64,000 bases of DNA from Metopolophium dirhodum (GCF_019925205.1 NC_083562.1:16740001-16804000), one strand, 5' to 3'; positions 24,715 to 38,670 are shown, counted from the stretch's first letter. Notes: generated by a model not told the origin, from the sequence alone. Made by a program: numbers and translations.

Positions 24715-25939
24715 GTGAGTATGCCAAACTTTGGTTACGTGACTTGGGTTACCACACTATACACTTTATAGGTACCCTTTTTGGCTACAAAGTTATTTTT
24801 TCTTTTTAAATTCATATAAAGTAAAATAGGAAAATAATAATAAAAGTAAGTTCGATGTGTATTGCTACACTATCCCCCATGCTAGTATCGACAAAAAAAA
24901 AACCCCTTATAACGTTGGATGAGAGGCAGAAGCTGTTTTATTTCCCGAGTCCCGGTAGCGTCGTGAAAAACGACAGACATAACGAATAACATTATATAGG
25001 CTTATGTATGTTTGTGCCATCGCGTGGCTTGTAATAAATGTAAAACTTGTACTCGAACCTACATGCCAAAATAATAAGTTTACCAGGATCAATGTTTTTC
25101 CCATTCTAAAACCAATATAATATGTTTCAATATTTTTTTTTTATTTTCATCTACTTTCTTACTAAATTAGGTTTGGCACGTGGGTCGTTATATTGTCAAT
25201 TTGTCATTAAATCGGACGACGTTTCTTTCAGACCTTTCAATCAATAAAAAGTTTTATAATGGTATTTCTGTATTCTTATAGATAAATAAAAATAATACAA
25301 AAAACTTTGTTTTAGTTTAACTTTGTGTATAAATTTAAAAAATATATAATATACATTTTAATATTTTATTTTAATCATTTATACTTTTTATTTTATAATG
25401 CAAACTTTTTTCATTCATCATTTCTTTTTTCACTATCTTAATTTTATAAATTTTATTATTTATTTAGATTTTTTAAGATTTTTTATAACTTAAACTCTGT
25501 TTTTAATATATCTTATTTATATTGTTGTCATTAATTCCTTTAACGACAAATATATTAGATAATAACTAAATATACAAATATAATATATTTTGAGTGATTG
25601 TTTTCCTTTATGTTATTTACATACATTATTATTTCTCCCTAAATAAATAAATTATATACATTCATGTATTATTTGTTATACGAATGAAAAGTCTACGTAG
25701 TGAATGGGGAAAGATTGCAACTTTTTGCATTCAACACACAATGTCACAATATCACAATATTATATTATTGATTTTTTAGTAAATGACAATTTAAGTCTGA
25801 TAAATATTATGAGTTTTACATCATCTTAGAAAAAATCAGAAATGTTAACATGATGATCAGTGTTAACACTATAATCAAGATAAATATTCGGTGATGTTTT
25901 ATATCTTACCTGAACAGCAGATATTTATTATTAATATTT

Positions 25940-25985
25940 TTTTTATTGAACTTAAGCCCGGCAACTATGGCCATTAGCTAGATAT
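25940..25985 (-). repeat. SINE/LINE 3'-tail fragment
   Basis: On the minus strand 'ggccatagttgccgggctta' followed by an A-rich run resembles the tail of the SINE at 7.4 kb ('ggcctaagttgccgcgggtta' then (TAA)n). It is a 5'-truncated copy with no promoter head. Confidence 0.55.
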
Positions 25986-28397
25986 TTATTAACAATTCCA
26001 TATAAGTACAAAATGTATCTTATATATAATTTTGTTGTAGATTAAAGCTGTTTTTTTCGGATTACGAGTACCGAGTTAACACAATATTGATAATTGGTAT
26101 TCATATTCATATTCATATTATTATTATTTTTGAAAATCTAGTTATTTAGTTTAGAAATTTGAAAATTGTCTAACTCCGATTGTATATACTATATAATATA
26201 TGCTACATAAAACTATTTTACATCCATTCATTTGAAATTCTGTCAACGTTTACAAATTAACTAACAAAACAACAACTACTATGTTATTTTAAACATATGA
26301 TATACATTGGAATTAAACTGTCAATGGTTTTACTTGATATTAAAAAATATACCAAATATTTAGTTATTTCGCACAGTTTGTACTAGGTAAAAGCTTAAAC
26401 TTAATATTTCCTCAAAATATAGCTATTACAAATAGGTAGGCTAGGACCTAAAATAAAATAAAATATTTAGTATCTAATATAAATGTAATAAATTCAAATA
26501 AATAATGTTTGGAATAATTGCTGTGCCTGTTCAAAAATAAAAATTTTAAATCAAGTAAAAAATCTTTAAAAATGATTATATTTAATGACATGTTTTATTA
26601 TGAGTTTATAATATGAATAAATGAAAAAATATATTTTAAAATATGCACAAAAATCGTAATCCTGGAATAAATGTTTATTTTTATCATATAAAAAGTTAGT
26701 GCCTTAAATCCAGGTTACCGATAAACATAACGGTGATATATTGATGGTTATGTTCGTATTGGTATAAGGGTAGTTAATATCAAATATTATGGGTTCATAT
26801 ATTATTTTGAAATTAGTTTTTAAAAAAAAAGATCTACACCATATTATACTTACGAGTATATGACGTAAAACACATGTTATTGACATTAACCGCAACAAAA
26901 AAGGTAAAAAAAAATTTTTATATTTTGTAGAATATATTACATACAAGTTCAACAAGCTTACGATTATATTGAATACTTCTGGTACATAGCATATTCTAAA
27001 AGAACAAGAAATAATGTTTGGAAAACTAAAATGTACACCATTTATAAAATATTTGATAAAATAAAGTACCTAAATTAAATATTTACCATCAATCAATACT
27101 TTTTACCAAAAAATGTATTCATTTATTCAAAAGTGTATTTCAATAAAAATTAAGTTATATATTGAACATTTCTACGAAAGTTCCTTCTAGTAGTAAAAAA
27201 AATATCCAGAAGTAAACAATATTAATATAATAAATTAGCCCAGGTTGGCTCAGTCTTACCCATATTATTTTAAACTTGTTTTTTCTCTTTTTATATCAGT
27301 GTAAAATAAATGGCATCCAAACATATATTATTCAAAAAACATCAAGTCATTGGCTAATTAGAAAATATTAAATATAGATCACCACCATCAATACAGGAAT
27401 AAAATCTTATATTATGACTATAATAAAACTGTAATGCAAGTAATAATTTTCTTACCAGCATATAATGATTACCATTAGGGGAAGTATGAAACCGCTCTGC
27501 TGTATTATAGTAGAAGTCAAGTATTAATACCTCGTCATTGAATAAGGGGTCACTGTAATAATAATCATTCTTTGTTTAAATATCTCATTTCATACTAATT
27601 TGAACTTCAAATATCTACAACATTACGTAAATATTCCAGTTTTTCATTTTTTTATTTTTACGATTAATTTTGAAAAATACTTGACATTTTTAATTTTAAC
27701 CTCTAAAAAGTACCAACTTAATATAATTTAATATTTAAAACCACTCTTAAAGTTAAATATCGAAGCATTTTTGTCTACTTACATCATCTAAAGAGACACA
27801 CAAAAACATCACACAACCATAGATCATTGTAAAATAAATTCATTCAAAATCTAATAAATGTTCCATTACTAATTACTTAAACAATATTTAAAACGCGTAT
27901 TCATTGAATGTATTTCAATTGCAAAATGTTATTCATTTTATATTAAACTTTAATACATTTTTAACCAAACAATGTATGATTTTACAATTTTGATAACTAA
28001 TTATATAATTTACTTTAAAAAATTGTGGAAAAAAACTGTAGACACCATATACTGTATAGCTTTATGCTCAAATGGGTGTTTCCAAATATAAAATAGATTT
28101 ATTTATAGTATAAAACCATAAGTCAAAAAGTAATTTTAAGTTATAAAACAGATTTATCGAGGAACACATTAAAATAAATAAAAATCATAATTTTTGATTT
28201 GCATAATTAAAAAATATGTACCTATTTGATATTTTGTATTCATTTCAACCACTATTATTACAAAATATATTTTATTAGTAATATATTTCATTTTAATTGA
28301 TTATCCGTAATAAAAGTGAACACATATTTGTATCAAATAAAAAGATTGATTGTTACTACAAACCAATAAACTCATGAATTGTAAGTCATTTTTTATA

Positions 28398-28610
28398 TAC
28401 CGTGTGTCCGCGAAAACAGGGTACACAAAAAATTAAGTTGTTGCGCTTGAACAAAATAGCAGGTTTAAAAAATTGTAAGTTATAGAAATTTATGATCCAA
28501 TAGCCTAGTTTCATGTCCCGCAAACAGAATTCAAAATTATGTACAGGGTTCTTAGTATAATATATGAACTCAATTATAGAGTGTACCCTATATTTTCGGG
28601 ACACAATGTA
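28398..28610. mobile_element. TA-flanked MITE (Tc1/mariner-like ends)
   Basis: The element spans 28400-28608 (209 bp) between TA dinucleotides. The left end reads CCGTGTGTCCGCGAAAACAGGGTACAC; the right end read inward is CATTGTGTCCCGAAAATATAGGGTACAC, an imperfect inverted match of about 28 bp. No transposase is present. TA target duplications are typical of Tc1/mariner and related superfamilies. The minus frame inside is incidental. Confidence 0.75.
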
Positions 28611-28639
28611 TTTATGCCTAATACGTATACATCCATATT

Positions 28640-29170
28640 AAAATAAAAAATAAAAAAAAAAATTTTAAAAACACACTTTTCCATAAAAACATTTAAAAAA
28701 AAATTTTAAAAATTGCACTAAAAAGACAAAAATAATTCTCTGTACTTAAAAATAATGAAAAATTTATTGATGAAAAATTTAAAAGTGTGTGGTGCTCATA
28801 CACTTGACATATATTCCCAGTCACTATCTTATAAACATGATTGAACAAAGAAGTATATGTGAGGCTTTCCTTGGCTTTTAAATTTTTCATCTGTAATTTT
28901 TTCATTATTTTGCTCTTATACTTGACATATACTGCCAGTCACTATCTTATAAACAGGATTGAACAAAGAAGTGTATGTGAGACTTAGCTCGGCTTTTAAT
29001 GTTTTGTATGATGCACCACACACTTTTAAATTTTTCATCAATAAATTTTTCATTATTTTTAAGTACAGAGAATTATTTTTGTCTTTTTAGTGCAATTTTT
29101 AAAATTTTTTTTTTAAATGTTTTTATGGAAAAGTGTGTTTTTAAAATTTTTTTTTTTTATTTTTTATTTT
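28640..29170. repeat. Long near-perfect inverted repeat (foldback)
   Basis: The left arm 28640-28795 and right arm 29013-29170 are almost exact reverse complements over about 157 bp, for example 'gacaaaaataattctctgta' against 'tacagagaattatttttgtc'. The 217-bp spacer contains its own direct duplication: 'acttgacatatat.c.cagtcactatcttataaaca' at about 28801 and again at about 28920. Both arms translate to the same low-complexity frame because they are copies, so it is not a gene. A transcript across it would form a long hairpin. Confidence 0.92.
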
Positions 29171-29689
29171 CTACTTTTTAGTTGAAAGTAAATATTTTTA
29201 TTAAACGTTTAAGAAATATGTTATCCGGTGTTTTCGGTACCTATATCAGAATACCGGTATAATGTTATTTGGTAATAATTACCGTTGTTACCATAGATAT
29301 TATAATAATGGATAGGACACGCCTATACTTGCTTCGTAAGAGGTTGCGGTTTTTTTTTGGGGAAGAGAGAAAGTTCAATATCTGCGAGAGATATTACGGC
29401 GACGTCGTGGGGACAATCCTTTTTTTTTTTTTTTGGTCCATGTCCCAAAATGACAACGGATTATTGTATTGTCATCCAAGACCAAGGTCTATACCAATTT
29501 TCAGAATTTTTCATCTTCAAAAAGTGCCTCAAATCGAGCGCGCAAGATTTGATCACAGACAGACGTGAAACCAAACTTAAGAAAAGTGTTAATAATATAT
29601 CTTACTTAGGTACCTGTTTTTAACAAAATCAGTTGTATTATTATTATTAATTATTTTTTTTAACTGGCCTAAGGCATCTTTATATAAAC
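29171..29689. other. Spacer with moderately complex sequence, unidentified
   Basis: Plus frames at 29269-29568 and 29357-29623 overlap in different phases and are interrupted in meaning by a T17 run at 29420-29436. The stretch 29310-29580 is less AT-biased than its surroundings and could be an old coding or transposon piece. No motif was recognised. Confidence 0.35.
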
Positions 29690-30194
29690 GACTAAAGTAT
29701 ATAAAATACAAAATGTGTATAAATCGTAATTAATACAAAATATAATATACTTAATAATATTAATATATACATATATAAATATAAATATACAAATTTATAC
29801 TATGTTTACACTATACACGAAAATGCTGAAGGTTGTACCTTAAAAATGATGTAGCCCACTTAAAGCCAAGTCACTTAAACTAAGTCATACAGCTTTTAGC
29901 GTTTGAGGTTCTAAGTTAATGCCTTTCGAGTTGTCAAGAAATTGTGTAGCAGATACGTTGGTGTGCAGTTCTAGTCTTATGTTTGTTGGAAAACTTTTTT
30001 ATTTCGTCCTGGACGGATGATATCTTCAAATGTCGATAGATGTCTTCATTCCCATCGAACAGGTATGCTGCGGCAAAGGGCAATATTTTGATAACGTTGA
30101 ATATTAATTTGATGTTGGACTTGCAAGTACAATCCCTCAATTGTATGCCAAAAGTCCATATCGATTTGACGATAACTACAATTTTATTATACAC
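29690..30194 (-). pseudogene. Decayed jockey-like LINE, 3' end of the reverse transcriptase ORF
   Basis: The minus-strand frame (30194 to 29934) reads KSIWTFGIQL, then CKSNIKLIF, then NEDIYRHLKISSVQDEIKKFSNKHKTR. This follows the end of jockey-clade pol proteins, which carry Trp-(Tyr/Phe)-Gly-Ile-Gln-Leu-Trp, Ala-Ser-x-Ser-Asn-Ile and an Asn-x-Asp-Ile-His-x-Asp-Leu stretch. The Trp after Gln-Leu is lost. The expected tail 'LDNSKGINLEPQTLKAV' appears at about 29928-29878 in another frame, so a frameshift and stops separate it. The 3' region ends near 29645-29690 in an A-rich and (TAA)n-like run. It is a 5'-truncated dead copy, which is common for LINEs. Confidence 0.75.
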
Positions 30195-31590
30195 AATATA
30201 GAAACCGTTTGTTTTCCAGTTCTAGTGTGGAACGTCTTCCAACTACCCATTATAACTTGCACATTTTTTCTTTGATTTGCATTTTTTTTTATTCGATACG
30301 GTGTTTCCGATTTAGGCGGGAATCATGGTTCATACCCGACAATTTAGCTGAACCATTTTGTAGGATCGTCGTGTGATCATGCAACACTTGTAAATTTTCG
30401 GTTATAACATAAAATATAATTCACGTGAAGGATGACGGTCCGAGTAGTCACACGCGCGCCGACCTAAATAATTTATGTTAAAACACTTGACTACAACTTA
30501 CCTACGTTGTGAGAGAAAATATTTTTCGTGTAGAAATATTTATTAAACACTTCGCATAATTTGACACACGTGAGTGAAACATACGTGTTGCTCGTTCAAC
30601 AAACAAAACGCGTCTGTAGTTGGAATTCAAAAAAGATGCATCGTATTCATGTTACACAATAAATTAAACTACGCCTATTTTTAACAAAATCCTATTTATT
30701 TTTGCATGCAATTAAAATAATGATGTCAGAGATATTTTCATTGTTTATTGAAATAAGTAAATAAGTATTGTATTTACGTGTAATATATTTTTAATGATGT
30801 AATAAAAAAAATATAAATAATATTAAAAACCAAACAATATATTTTCTTATACATGGATCCTAAAAGTTTTTTCAACTTTGAAAAATGTTTTCTTATTCAT
30901 TTTTATTAAAAAATACTTGAAATTCTAAAATGTTAATATTTTAAACAATTTTTAAGCTTAATCGTATATTTTTAACTTATAACTTTAAAACATTAGGTAC
31001 CTACCATAAAACCATGGTTGATGGAAAATCGGTATATCGACAACTTTCTCCAGGGCCGGTTTTCGTGTGAACCACCTAATTAATATTTTATGAAAAAAAA
31101 TGAATTTGTAAAATCACAATATATTCACATTATATACATAAATACAACTACAACAATATTATGTACCTACTTTTAAATCGAAAAAATCTTAAAACTGAAA
31201 AATTATGAAAATATATCATAATATATGCATCAATATAAGAAAGTATAATTCATTGATACCTATTACCTATTATTACAGATATATTTATTGAATCACGGAG
31301 AAAAGGATTTTAAAAAATAATCAAAAATAATGTTTAGATTTAGCATCTTTCTCACCTACTAATTGTAATAGTTTTGAAAATGGATTTCCAGAAAATTCGT
31401 TATATGCACTTAGCTAAAATTTAAAAATGTAATCACTCTGTCCACTTTAACTTTAAATGTTAGTAAACAATTCCTAGAATCGAATCCTTAATTTCTAAAA
31501 TAAAAAAAATCAAACAACTCATTATGCTGTATATTACGTGACGAGTTTACCAGAGTCGATCACTGTAATGGATGTGTTAAGTTTGAATTT
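30195..31590. other. Intergenic, possible further LINE relics
   Basis: A less AT-rich piece at 30200-30480 sits upstream of the LINE remnant on its coding strand and may be more of it, but no frame is recognisable. The rest is AT-rich with nothing identified. Confidence 0.35.
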
Positions 31591-31621
31591 AATATAAATC
31601 ATTGCATACAAATAACGATTA

Positions 31622-31821
31622 TAAGCGAAGGCGATCTGTTAGAATAAATTATAATATTAATATGCATTATATTAATCACATATAGTTGGCATTTTAAACG
31701 GCCAATAAAGAGTCCAGAATCAGTTAGTATATTTATATTTTTAACATAGTCAAATATTATTTTTTTTTTAAATACTTCAATGTAAACCCTATACATTTGT
31801 CGCTCCGTTCGGAATCTAAAA
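31622..31821 (-). repeat. Internally deleted copy of the 3.7-kb repeat
   Basis: The left edge 'aagcgaaggcgatctgttag' is the reverse complement of the right end at about 4665-4684. The right edge 'tgtcgctccgttcggaatcta' is the reverse complement of the left end at 3721. The two ends are only about 200 bp apart against about 980 bp in the fuller copy, so the middle has been lost. Retention of both ends supports a DNA-transposon-like behaviour. Confidence 0.7.
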
Positions 31822-34800
31822 AGTGATTTGTGAGCCACTTAAATGTATATTTTCTGGTTCAAAAAATATCACCAATTCTTCTCTGCTTGAACATCATTAG
31901 TCACAATATATTTTAAATAATAATTTAATGTTTGAATGTTTACGATAATTTTTTACTTATGTTCGAGTTTTAAGACTTGATATTAATGCAACGTGCTTAC
32001 GTCATCAGCAACTCATAAGCAAAAACATCGGTTCCGCTGAACAACTTAAGCATCTCAACACCTTTATAATGTCATGTCCTTATTAATATAATCATTTTTA
32101 TAATGGAGGGTGAATATAACTTGCCAGTTAGGATCTAGAGGATACTTGATCAGGTTTCGAATACAATATTGTTACACCCTGACACGTTCATTTTTTATGT
32201 AAATTTCGTGATAAACCTCTCTAGCACTCTTCGTTATTTTTGGTGCAAAAGTATCATTTATTATTTTTTGGGTTAGGTCCAAGCGACAAATAGCTAAGCC
32301 CGGTATCTTCTTATTTGACAATAATCACAAATTTCAAATAAATGTCAATTCATGAATTTGAAAAACAAATATTTTAAAAAGACTTCTAGAATGTATTCGT
32401 AATTTAACTGTACGTATTATTCCACATTACCCAATGACCGGAAAATCCAATCCAAGTAATCGTTTTGTCAAATAGAATATCTATAGAAAGCTACAATTAA
32501 CAAATCAGCAATATATTATAAACATAGGACATAGATCATAGTTTTAGAAATTATCATAAAAACATAATTTTTTTACTGTTCTGAAATTCGTTTAAAAAAA
32601 GTTGTTCCTTATAATCTTATATTCGTATTTACCTAATTAAAATTAGGTACATTGTAAAGTATTCGGGAATTGAGTTTATGACGTATTTTAAAAAATATTG
32701 TTGATTTATATGATGGTAATATTATCGAGCTTGTTTTTTTTTATAACTGCGTTACTTATAACTTATAAGTATATAATAAATAAAAATCCAAAAAACTATA
32801 GTTTCAAATTCCTAAGATTATGTAAAAATAATTTTGTATCCCACTATTCAATAATAAAAAATGTTATTTACGTACAGCATACTCTGCACAAAAAATAAAA
32901 TCTTTATCTTTTAAGAATACCAACCACTTTTGAATTCACAAATTAAAATCAAGAAAACTGCAGCTAAATAATAATAATATGTTAAAAACCATGTCTAAAT
33001 TATTCATTTGAAAAAGTTTAAATTAAATTGTAATCGGTAAGTACAAAAAAAAATAAAATCATATTACTTTTTTTGTAATTTTTGATTATCATTAAAAAAA
33101 TTGTATTCAGATACTTATATAAATATTACATATCAATCATTTTTTTAAAGACTGACAAGTTAACCATGTAAAAAATATGTAAAATGATTTCAATGAAGTT
33201 TATTATTAGTTTCAAAAAAATCTATTAAAAAACATGAGTATCTATAATCTTATTATATAAATCTTTAAAAGATAATAAGTCTAAATTCATATAGACATAT
33301 TTGATATAACATCAACTTATTTTTTCTCATTAAAAAATATATGATATTTCAACTTGCTATTGAAAATACTATCAATGAACATATAATTCAGCAAAGCAGA
33401 ATGTACTAATTTTAAAGGAATTTATAACAAACGCATAATGATTTTTTTAATTAGAATTTATGAAAAATATTTAAACATTTTAAAAATAAACAAATAAATT
33501 ATACATGCATAATGAACGAGGTTAATGCGATTTATGTAAGGAGTTAAATTAAGCTTATTAAATGTAACCATTTCTCAAGGAACTCAAATGAACTTAAGCA
33601 ATTTATACGAATTGGGAGCATAATTCACTAACATAATTATTACAATCTCAAGAGTATAAAACTTGTCCTGATAACGTTATAATGTGAACCTGTTCCTATT
33701 ATTAAACTAATATTAATGTTCTTCTATATTTACAAAAATGTATTCGTAAGAAGATATTTAAATGACAAATTATTTCGAAAATACATACACATAGAAATAC
33801 ATATCAAATACATATAAGGTTATTAATTCACCTAGCATGATTGTGCCACTCATATTTTTTCAAAATATTAACATATTTAAATTCTGATTTTTTAATTGTC
33901 AAGTATGCAGTAAGCCTTAAGGCTTTATATTTTCAAATTATTTGATTTTCATATACCTACTGTGGTGACGCAGATTTATTTTTTAATAAAAAAAAATAAC
34001 CACCTAATTGTATTATACGTTGTTAACCAGATGATTATTTTTAAATTAATATAAAACTATAAATAGTTAATACTATTAAGACAACATTTGATTACAAAAT
34101 GCAACAAACAAAAACAAATCTGTTAATATTATTAATTATATGATTTTGATTACGTGTTTAATATTTTTATATTTGAGATAAATTAAAAAGAACATATGAT
34201 TAATAATATAATTTATAACTAGTTATATACCTAGTTGTATTAATAGTAAAACAAAAATAGCAAGTAACGTAAAGCATCAACAATTTTCATGCATGTAACA
34301 ATTTATTACCTATTAATATTTTACTTTGATAATAATATATTAAAACAGTTTATTAAACTAGGCACCAAATATTAAACTTAAGAATATTATTAAAATTTTA
34401 AATAATACAATATTATATATAATTGTATATTATTGTTTCATTTTAAAATATTTATATATGAGTTGAAGAAAAAATCAGTTATGTATTAAATTATGTATAT
34501 ATTATAAAAGGGAAAATGAAGGGCATGCAACTCAATTGTGTCAAAGTAAGTCATAACCAATCATTAGTTTCCTAATGTGCGTTATATAGTTTGTTATCTA
34601 CAATAACTACTCATTGTATTTAATATTATATTCGTTGGAACTAGAACCATTAACTGTTTGTTGGTTTTCGATACTGGCAGGTATAGCATGGTGTAGAATA
34701 CGAATGGCCAACATAAGTGATAAGGGACATATTAAAGTGGAAAAAGCCGAATGTTTCGTGGTGAACCCACGAGGGTCATGAGGCACACATTACACAGATA

Positions 34801-37800
34801 TAAGGGGAGGAAAAAAGTTTTGTTTAATGTATTATCCAGATTAAAACAAAAGGGACCCATTCGTTTTATTTGTTGAACAGAGCGTCCGGCCCGGAATACT
34901 AATTGTGAATTATCGACTTTCGTTTAATCGACATCGTTCAGAAGTTATTTAATGCGGCGTTGGGATTTTTCCCTCGAGAATGGACAAAAAAAAACTATCA
35001 CTGACCTTTTTTCACCGTCCAACATCCACTGTTTTCTCAACCACCAAACCTCCGTGCTCACATATACTTCATCCGCACTCATGGTTATTTCAAGTATCGT
35101 TTTTTTATTACTGAAATGGTCACAATATATATTGCAATATTTTATTTTTAAGGCTGTATGGTAACGCGTAGCTTATAAATTATCTCGTGGTTAAATGCAA
35201 TTCAAACGAAATAAACCTATACACTCAATTGAAAAATTAAATTTTAATTTATTAACCTATGAATACATGCATGACTTTGGCTAAGGGAACCTTATACCAT
35301 AGTCTATGGCATAGACTGAACTTTATTTCAAATAATTTTGTTATAAATTATACAATATAAAAGATATAAAAATACATAACACCACCTATAAATTGTAATG
35401 GATATATATCTAAAATATGTTCAAAAATACATAGTTGATAAAAACATAATTATATAGATATATATTATATATACAATCTGAATAAATTGAATTGTATTAT
35501 TATTATAACATTTTATTTTTTTCACGAATTTTTTCATGTCTATAGTTGACGAACCTATAATACTAAAATAACTATACTTTTATTATTAGCATTATTCTTA
35601 TTTGTTATTGACCGCAATAAATGAGCACTTACATACTTATATACAGTTGTATTTAAATTTGGTAATACAATCAGATCATATTATTATTTTATTATTTTGA
35701 AATCGTGCGCATATTATTGTTTAGGAAGACCTTAAGTACATATTGTAATATAATTTGTATGCCTAATATAAAAAGTATGACAATGGTAATATTATGGTAT
35801 TCGAATGTTTTTTATTTATTATTAGTATTATTTTGTACGTAATACAATTCAGTACCGACTGCTAATTATAAGAGAAAGTATCTACAAAATGTCAGGAATA
35901 CCTAAGCAGTATTTTTACGAGGCCTACGTTACAATTGTATCAGGGATGTAATTGCATTGAATGAATAATTATAAGGAGTAGGTGCCGACAGATTGTTCAT
36001 TTGTTAAACTCATGATTTGGTTTTCAGCTATAATATTATAACTGTTGACCATAGTGTACCAGTGTCTCTAACATTGTTGAAATTTCTACTAAATTTAACT
36101 TATGGTAAATATTATGTGTACATTAAATGTAAATTATGACCTGACAAACTTTACACTGACACACTAACAACATCTTTTATACACTTACGACTTTTCTGGG
36201 TTTGTTTATTATTGTTATTATTATTATTGTACATTTATATTTTTCTATTTATTTTCTTTATTTGAATATTAAAAAAAGTTTAATATATGACTAGTTTTTA
36301 ACGAAACTGCTCCATCTAAAATAAATATTTTATAATCTTATTTTGTTTTTTGTTTCTGATTAGTGTAAGTGTATAATGATTACTTAGGAGTTAGGACAAC
36401 TTCACAAGTTTTTATCAAAAATAAAAAATATCACGTGTTTTAGTTTTATGTCATCGCCTTACTTATATGCGCATTGCGTGGATAGTACATATATATTATA
36501 GAATAGTTCAGAGAATATACTTTTTTTCCTAACTACCTATCTTGAAAAGTCCTGGGAATTTTTACTTTTAAAAAACTAAATAAACGGTATAAAGTACCAA
36601 CTCGGTTCAATTTTCTCCCAAAAACCACCCTCAAAGTTGAAAATTGAGATACTTTTACTGCTCTTAAAAGTGACAAAAAAAACAACAACACACCATTGTG
36701 AAACTAATATATTCATCACTCCATTTTGAAGCTGAAAAGGTATACTGCAAGCTAGAAGCTTACGTATAACCACAATAATCAATTTACGAATTACACATTT
36801 ATATTAATCTAGTAATCTATTTGTCTATTGTAGTCTATACATTTGTTATTGAGCGTTAATATAGGTATTTAAGTACAATTTTAACTCGATATAATTAGTT
36901 TTTTATTATTCATAAAACATAATATTTGCATTTGTCGTCATCTACTCCTTGATATGTTCTATCATAGCACCTGTTGCTGGTTTAAACAATCATACTCTCT
37001 ACATCAATATCGACGCACCCTAGACTCGTAAGAAAGTAGAATTGGTCAAAACCATTATTCTCGACAAATTACATATTTTAAGTATAAATAATGTATTACT
37101 TAAATACCTATTTTTCGTCCATTTTACATAGAATATATTACATTTGTATTTGAATGAACACCACGGACTTGTAATCAAACGAAACCTGCTCTGACGTGTT
37201 TAACAGGAAAAAAACTCAATTTGGAGGGGACATGAATTATAGGTACTCGTTACTCATATTCATATAATAATATACAATGTGATTGTCATTCATGTCAAAA
37301 TTATACCAGTAATGGAATATATTCTGTAAGTTACATGTCACTATAAATTTAAAATTGGAAAAATACATTTCTGAATTCTGGTAGGTAGGTATTTATACCT
37401 ACATTATTTTTTTATTTATAATATAAATAAAAAAAGTTTAGCATACATTTACCTACCTATAAAATATCAGGAAGATGTCAGAGCGCTATTTGTTTTCTCT
37501 TTCTGTCCCATGTCCATAATATAGGAAATTTGCTTCCAGTAGGTAGAACCAATTATGTGTTAATATTAGAATAAATTTGCATATTAACAAACTTAGAGTT
37601 GGATATAGTATTTTAAATAATTTTTGAAGTTTAAAATAAAATACTAAAATACCTACTCTTTCAAATTATTTCATGCATTTAATAATTTCTATGTAAACGA
37701 ATAAAAAAAAATGACAAATGGGTATTTAATATTTACACATGTCATAACATAATAATATGGGATTTAAAATAATCCAAATTAGCTAGAAGCTTTATTATGT

Positions 37801-38670
37801 ATACAATATACATAGTTTTTAATTTACAGATTATAATTTCAGAAGTATACTCCATCCATTTAATTCCAAATACCTGCAGAATGTAAGTTGGTACACTAAA
37901 ACTAGGAGTCTATAAGTACATCGATTTTAAAATAAAGTTTTATTTGAAATACGTTAATAGAGATAAACACTTCTAACTCCTAATGCTCTTTCCTATGATC
38001 GAAACATATTTTTCGTGTGTAACTTATTTTTAAACAAAACTTTCAAATAAGGGAATTGCAGTTAGTGTTGGATAGGAAATTTATAGTTTTATCAAACAGT
38101 GACGTACATTTAGTGTTCTCGAGAATATTAGGCAATAGTATACAATATTTGAAATAAATTTTTTTTTTAACTAGTTTTATGGTAAATAATAATATCATTA
38201 AACAATTTCAACTATTTGTATATGTTTAGGTAGGTATCAATAAATGTAAATTAATTTAATCTTCACCTCCATCACAAGCATTGCACAAAGGAGGTGAGCC
38301 AATACATGTAAAATAATCAACTAAATGTAATCAGTCTTGCTGTTTTCTTTTCAAATAAATAAATAAATATTGTTTTCAAGTAGGTATCTATATATTTTAT
38401 ACTCGAATATTTTTTCTAGTGTGAATATTCAAACATTTTCATCTGTATCTGTACTTTAATACTTTTATAAGTATCTTTTAGTCTAAATATTTTCAAAATG
38501 TTCAATATTTCATTGTGTGTGGGCAGGTAGGTACGTGAATTGTATTCCTAGATATTATACAAAAAGAACTTTTAAAAAAATAAAATGTATGTAATTCGAT
38601 TTTAGATTAAATATAACAATAATAAATAGTTTTTAAAAATAATTGAAAAATATTCTGTATTCTGGATAAA
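31822..38670. other. Long AT-rich non-coding stretch
   Basis: No gene supported. The patch 34660-35120 is less AT-rich and contains a 70-codon frame (34952-35164) with a weak hydrophobic end but no known domain. A small palindrome 'ataccatagtctatggcata' lies at about 35296. The minus frames at 31599-31838 and 36576-36782 look like chance. No RNA genes seen. Confidence 0.4.

Larger units (their letters stand above)
19733..28397. other. Long AT-rich non-coding stretch
   Basis: No gene is supported. Short frames at 20053-20271, 24907-25104 and 26704-26955 have no domain. Features worth noting are an imperfect duplication at 23219-23361, a possible 5' exon end at 24715, and a SINE- or LINE-tail fragment at about 25940-25985. 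An 'attcat' repeat lies near 26098. The stretch may be intergenic, or part of a long first intron of the aquaporin gene if its transcription starts far upstream. Confidence 0.4.

Noticed and set aside
28693..29181. Two frames encoding the same low-complexity peptide on opposite strands
   Set aside because: They are the two arms of the long inverted repeat.
29269..29623. Overlapping 99- and 88-codon frames as a gene
   Set aside because: No domain, a long T-run inside, and neither frame has splice or promoter support.
34952..35164. 70-codon frame as a small membrane protein gene
   Set aside because: A hydrophobic end exists, but composition, lack of conservation evidence and no splice or promoter context leave it indistinguishable from chance.
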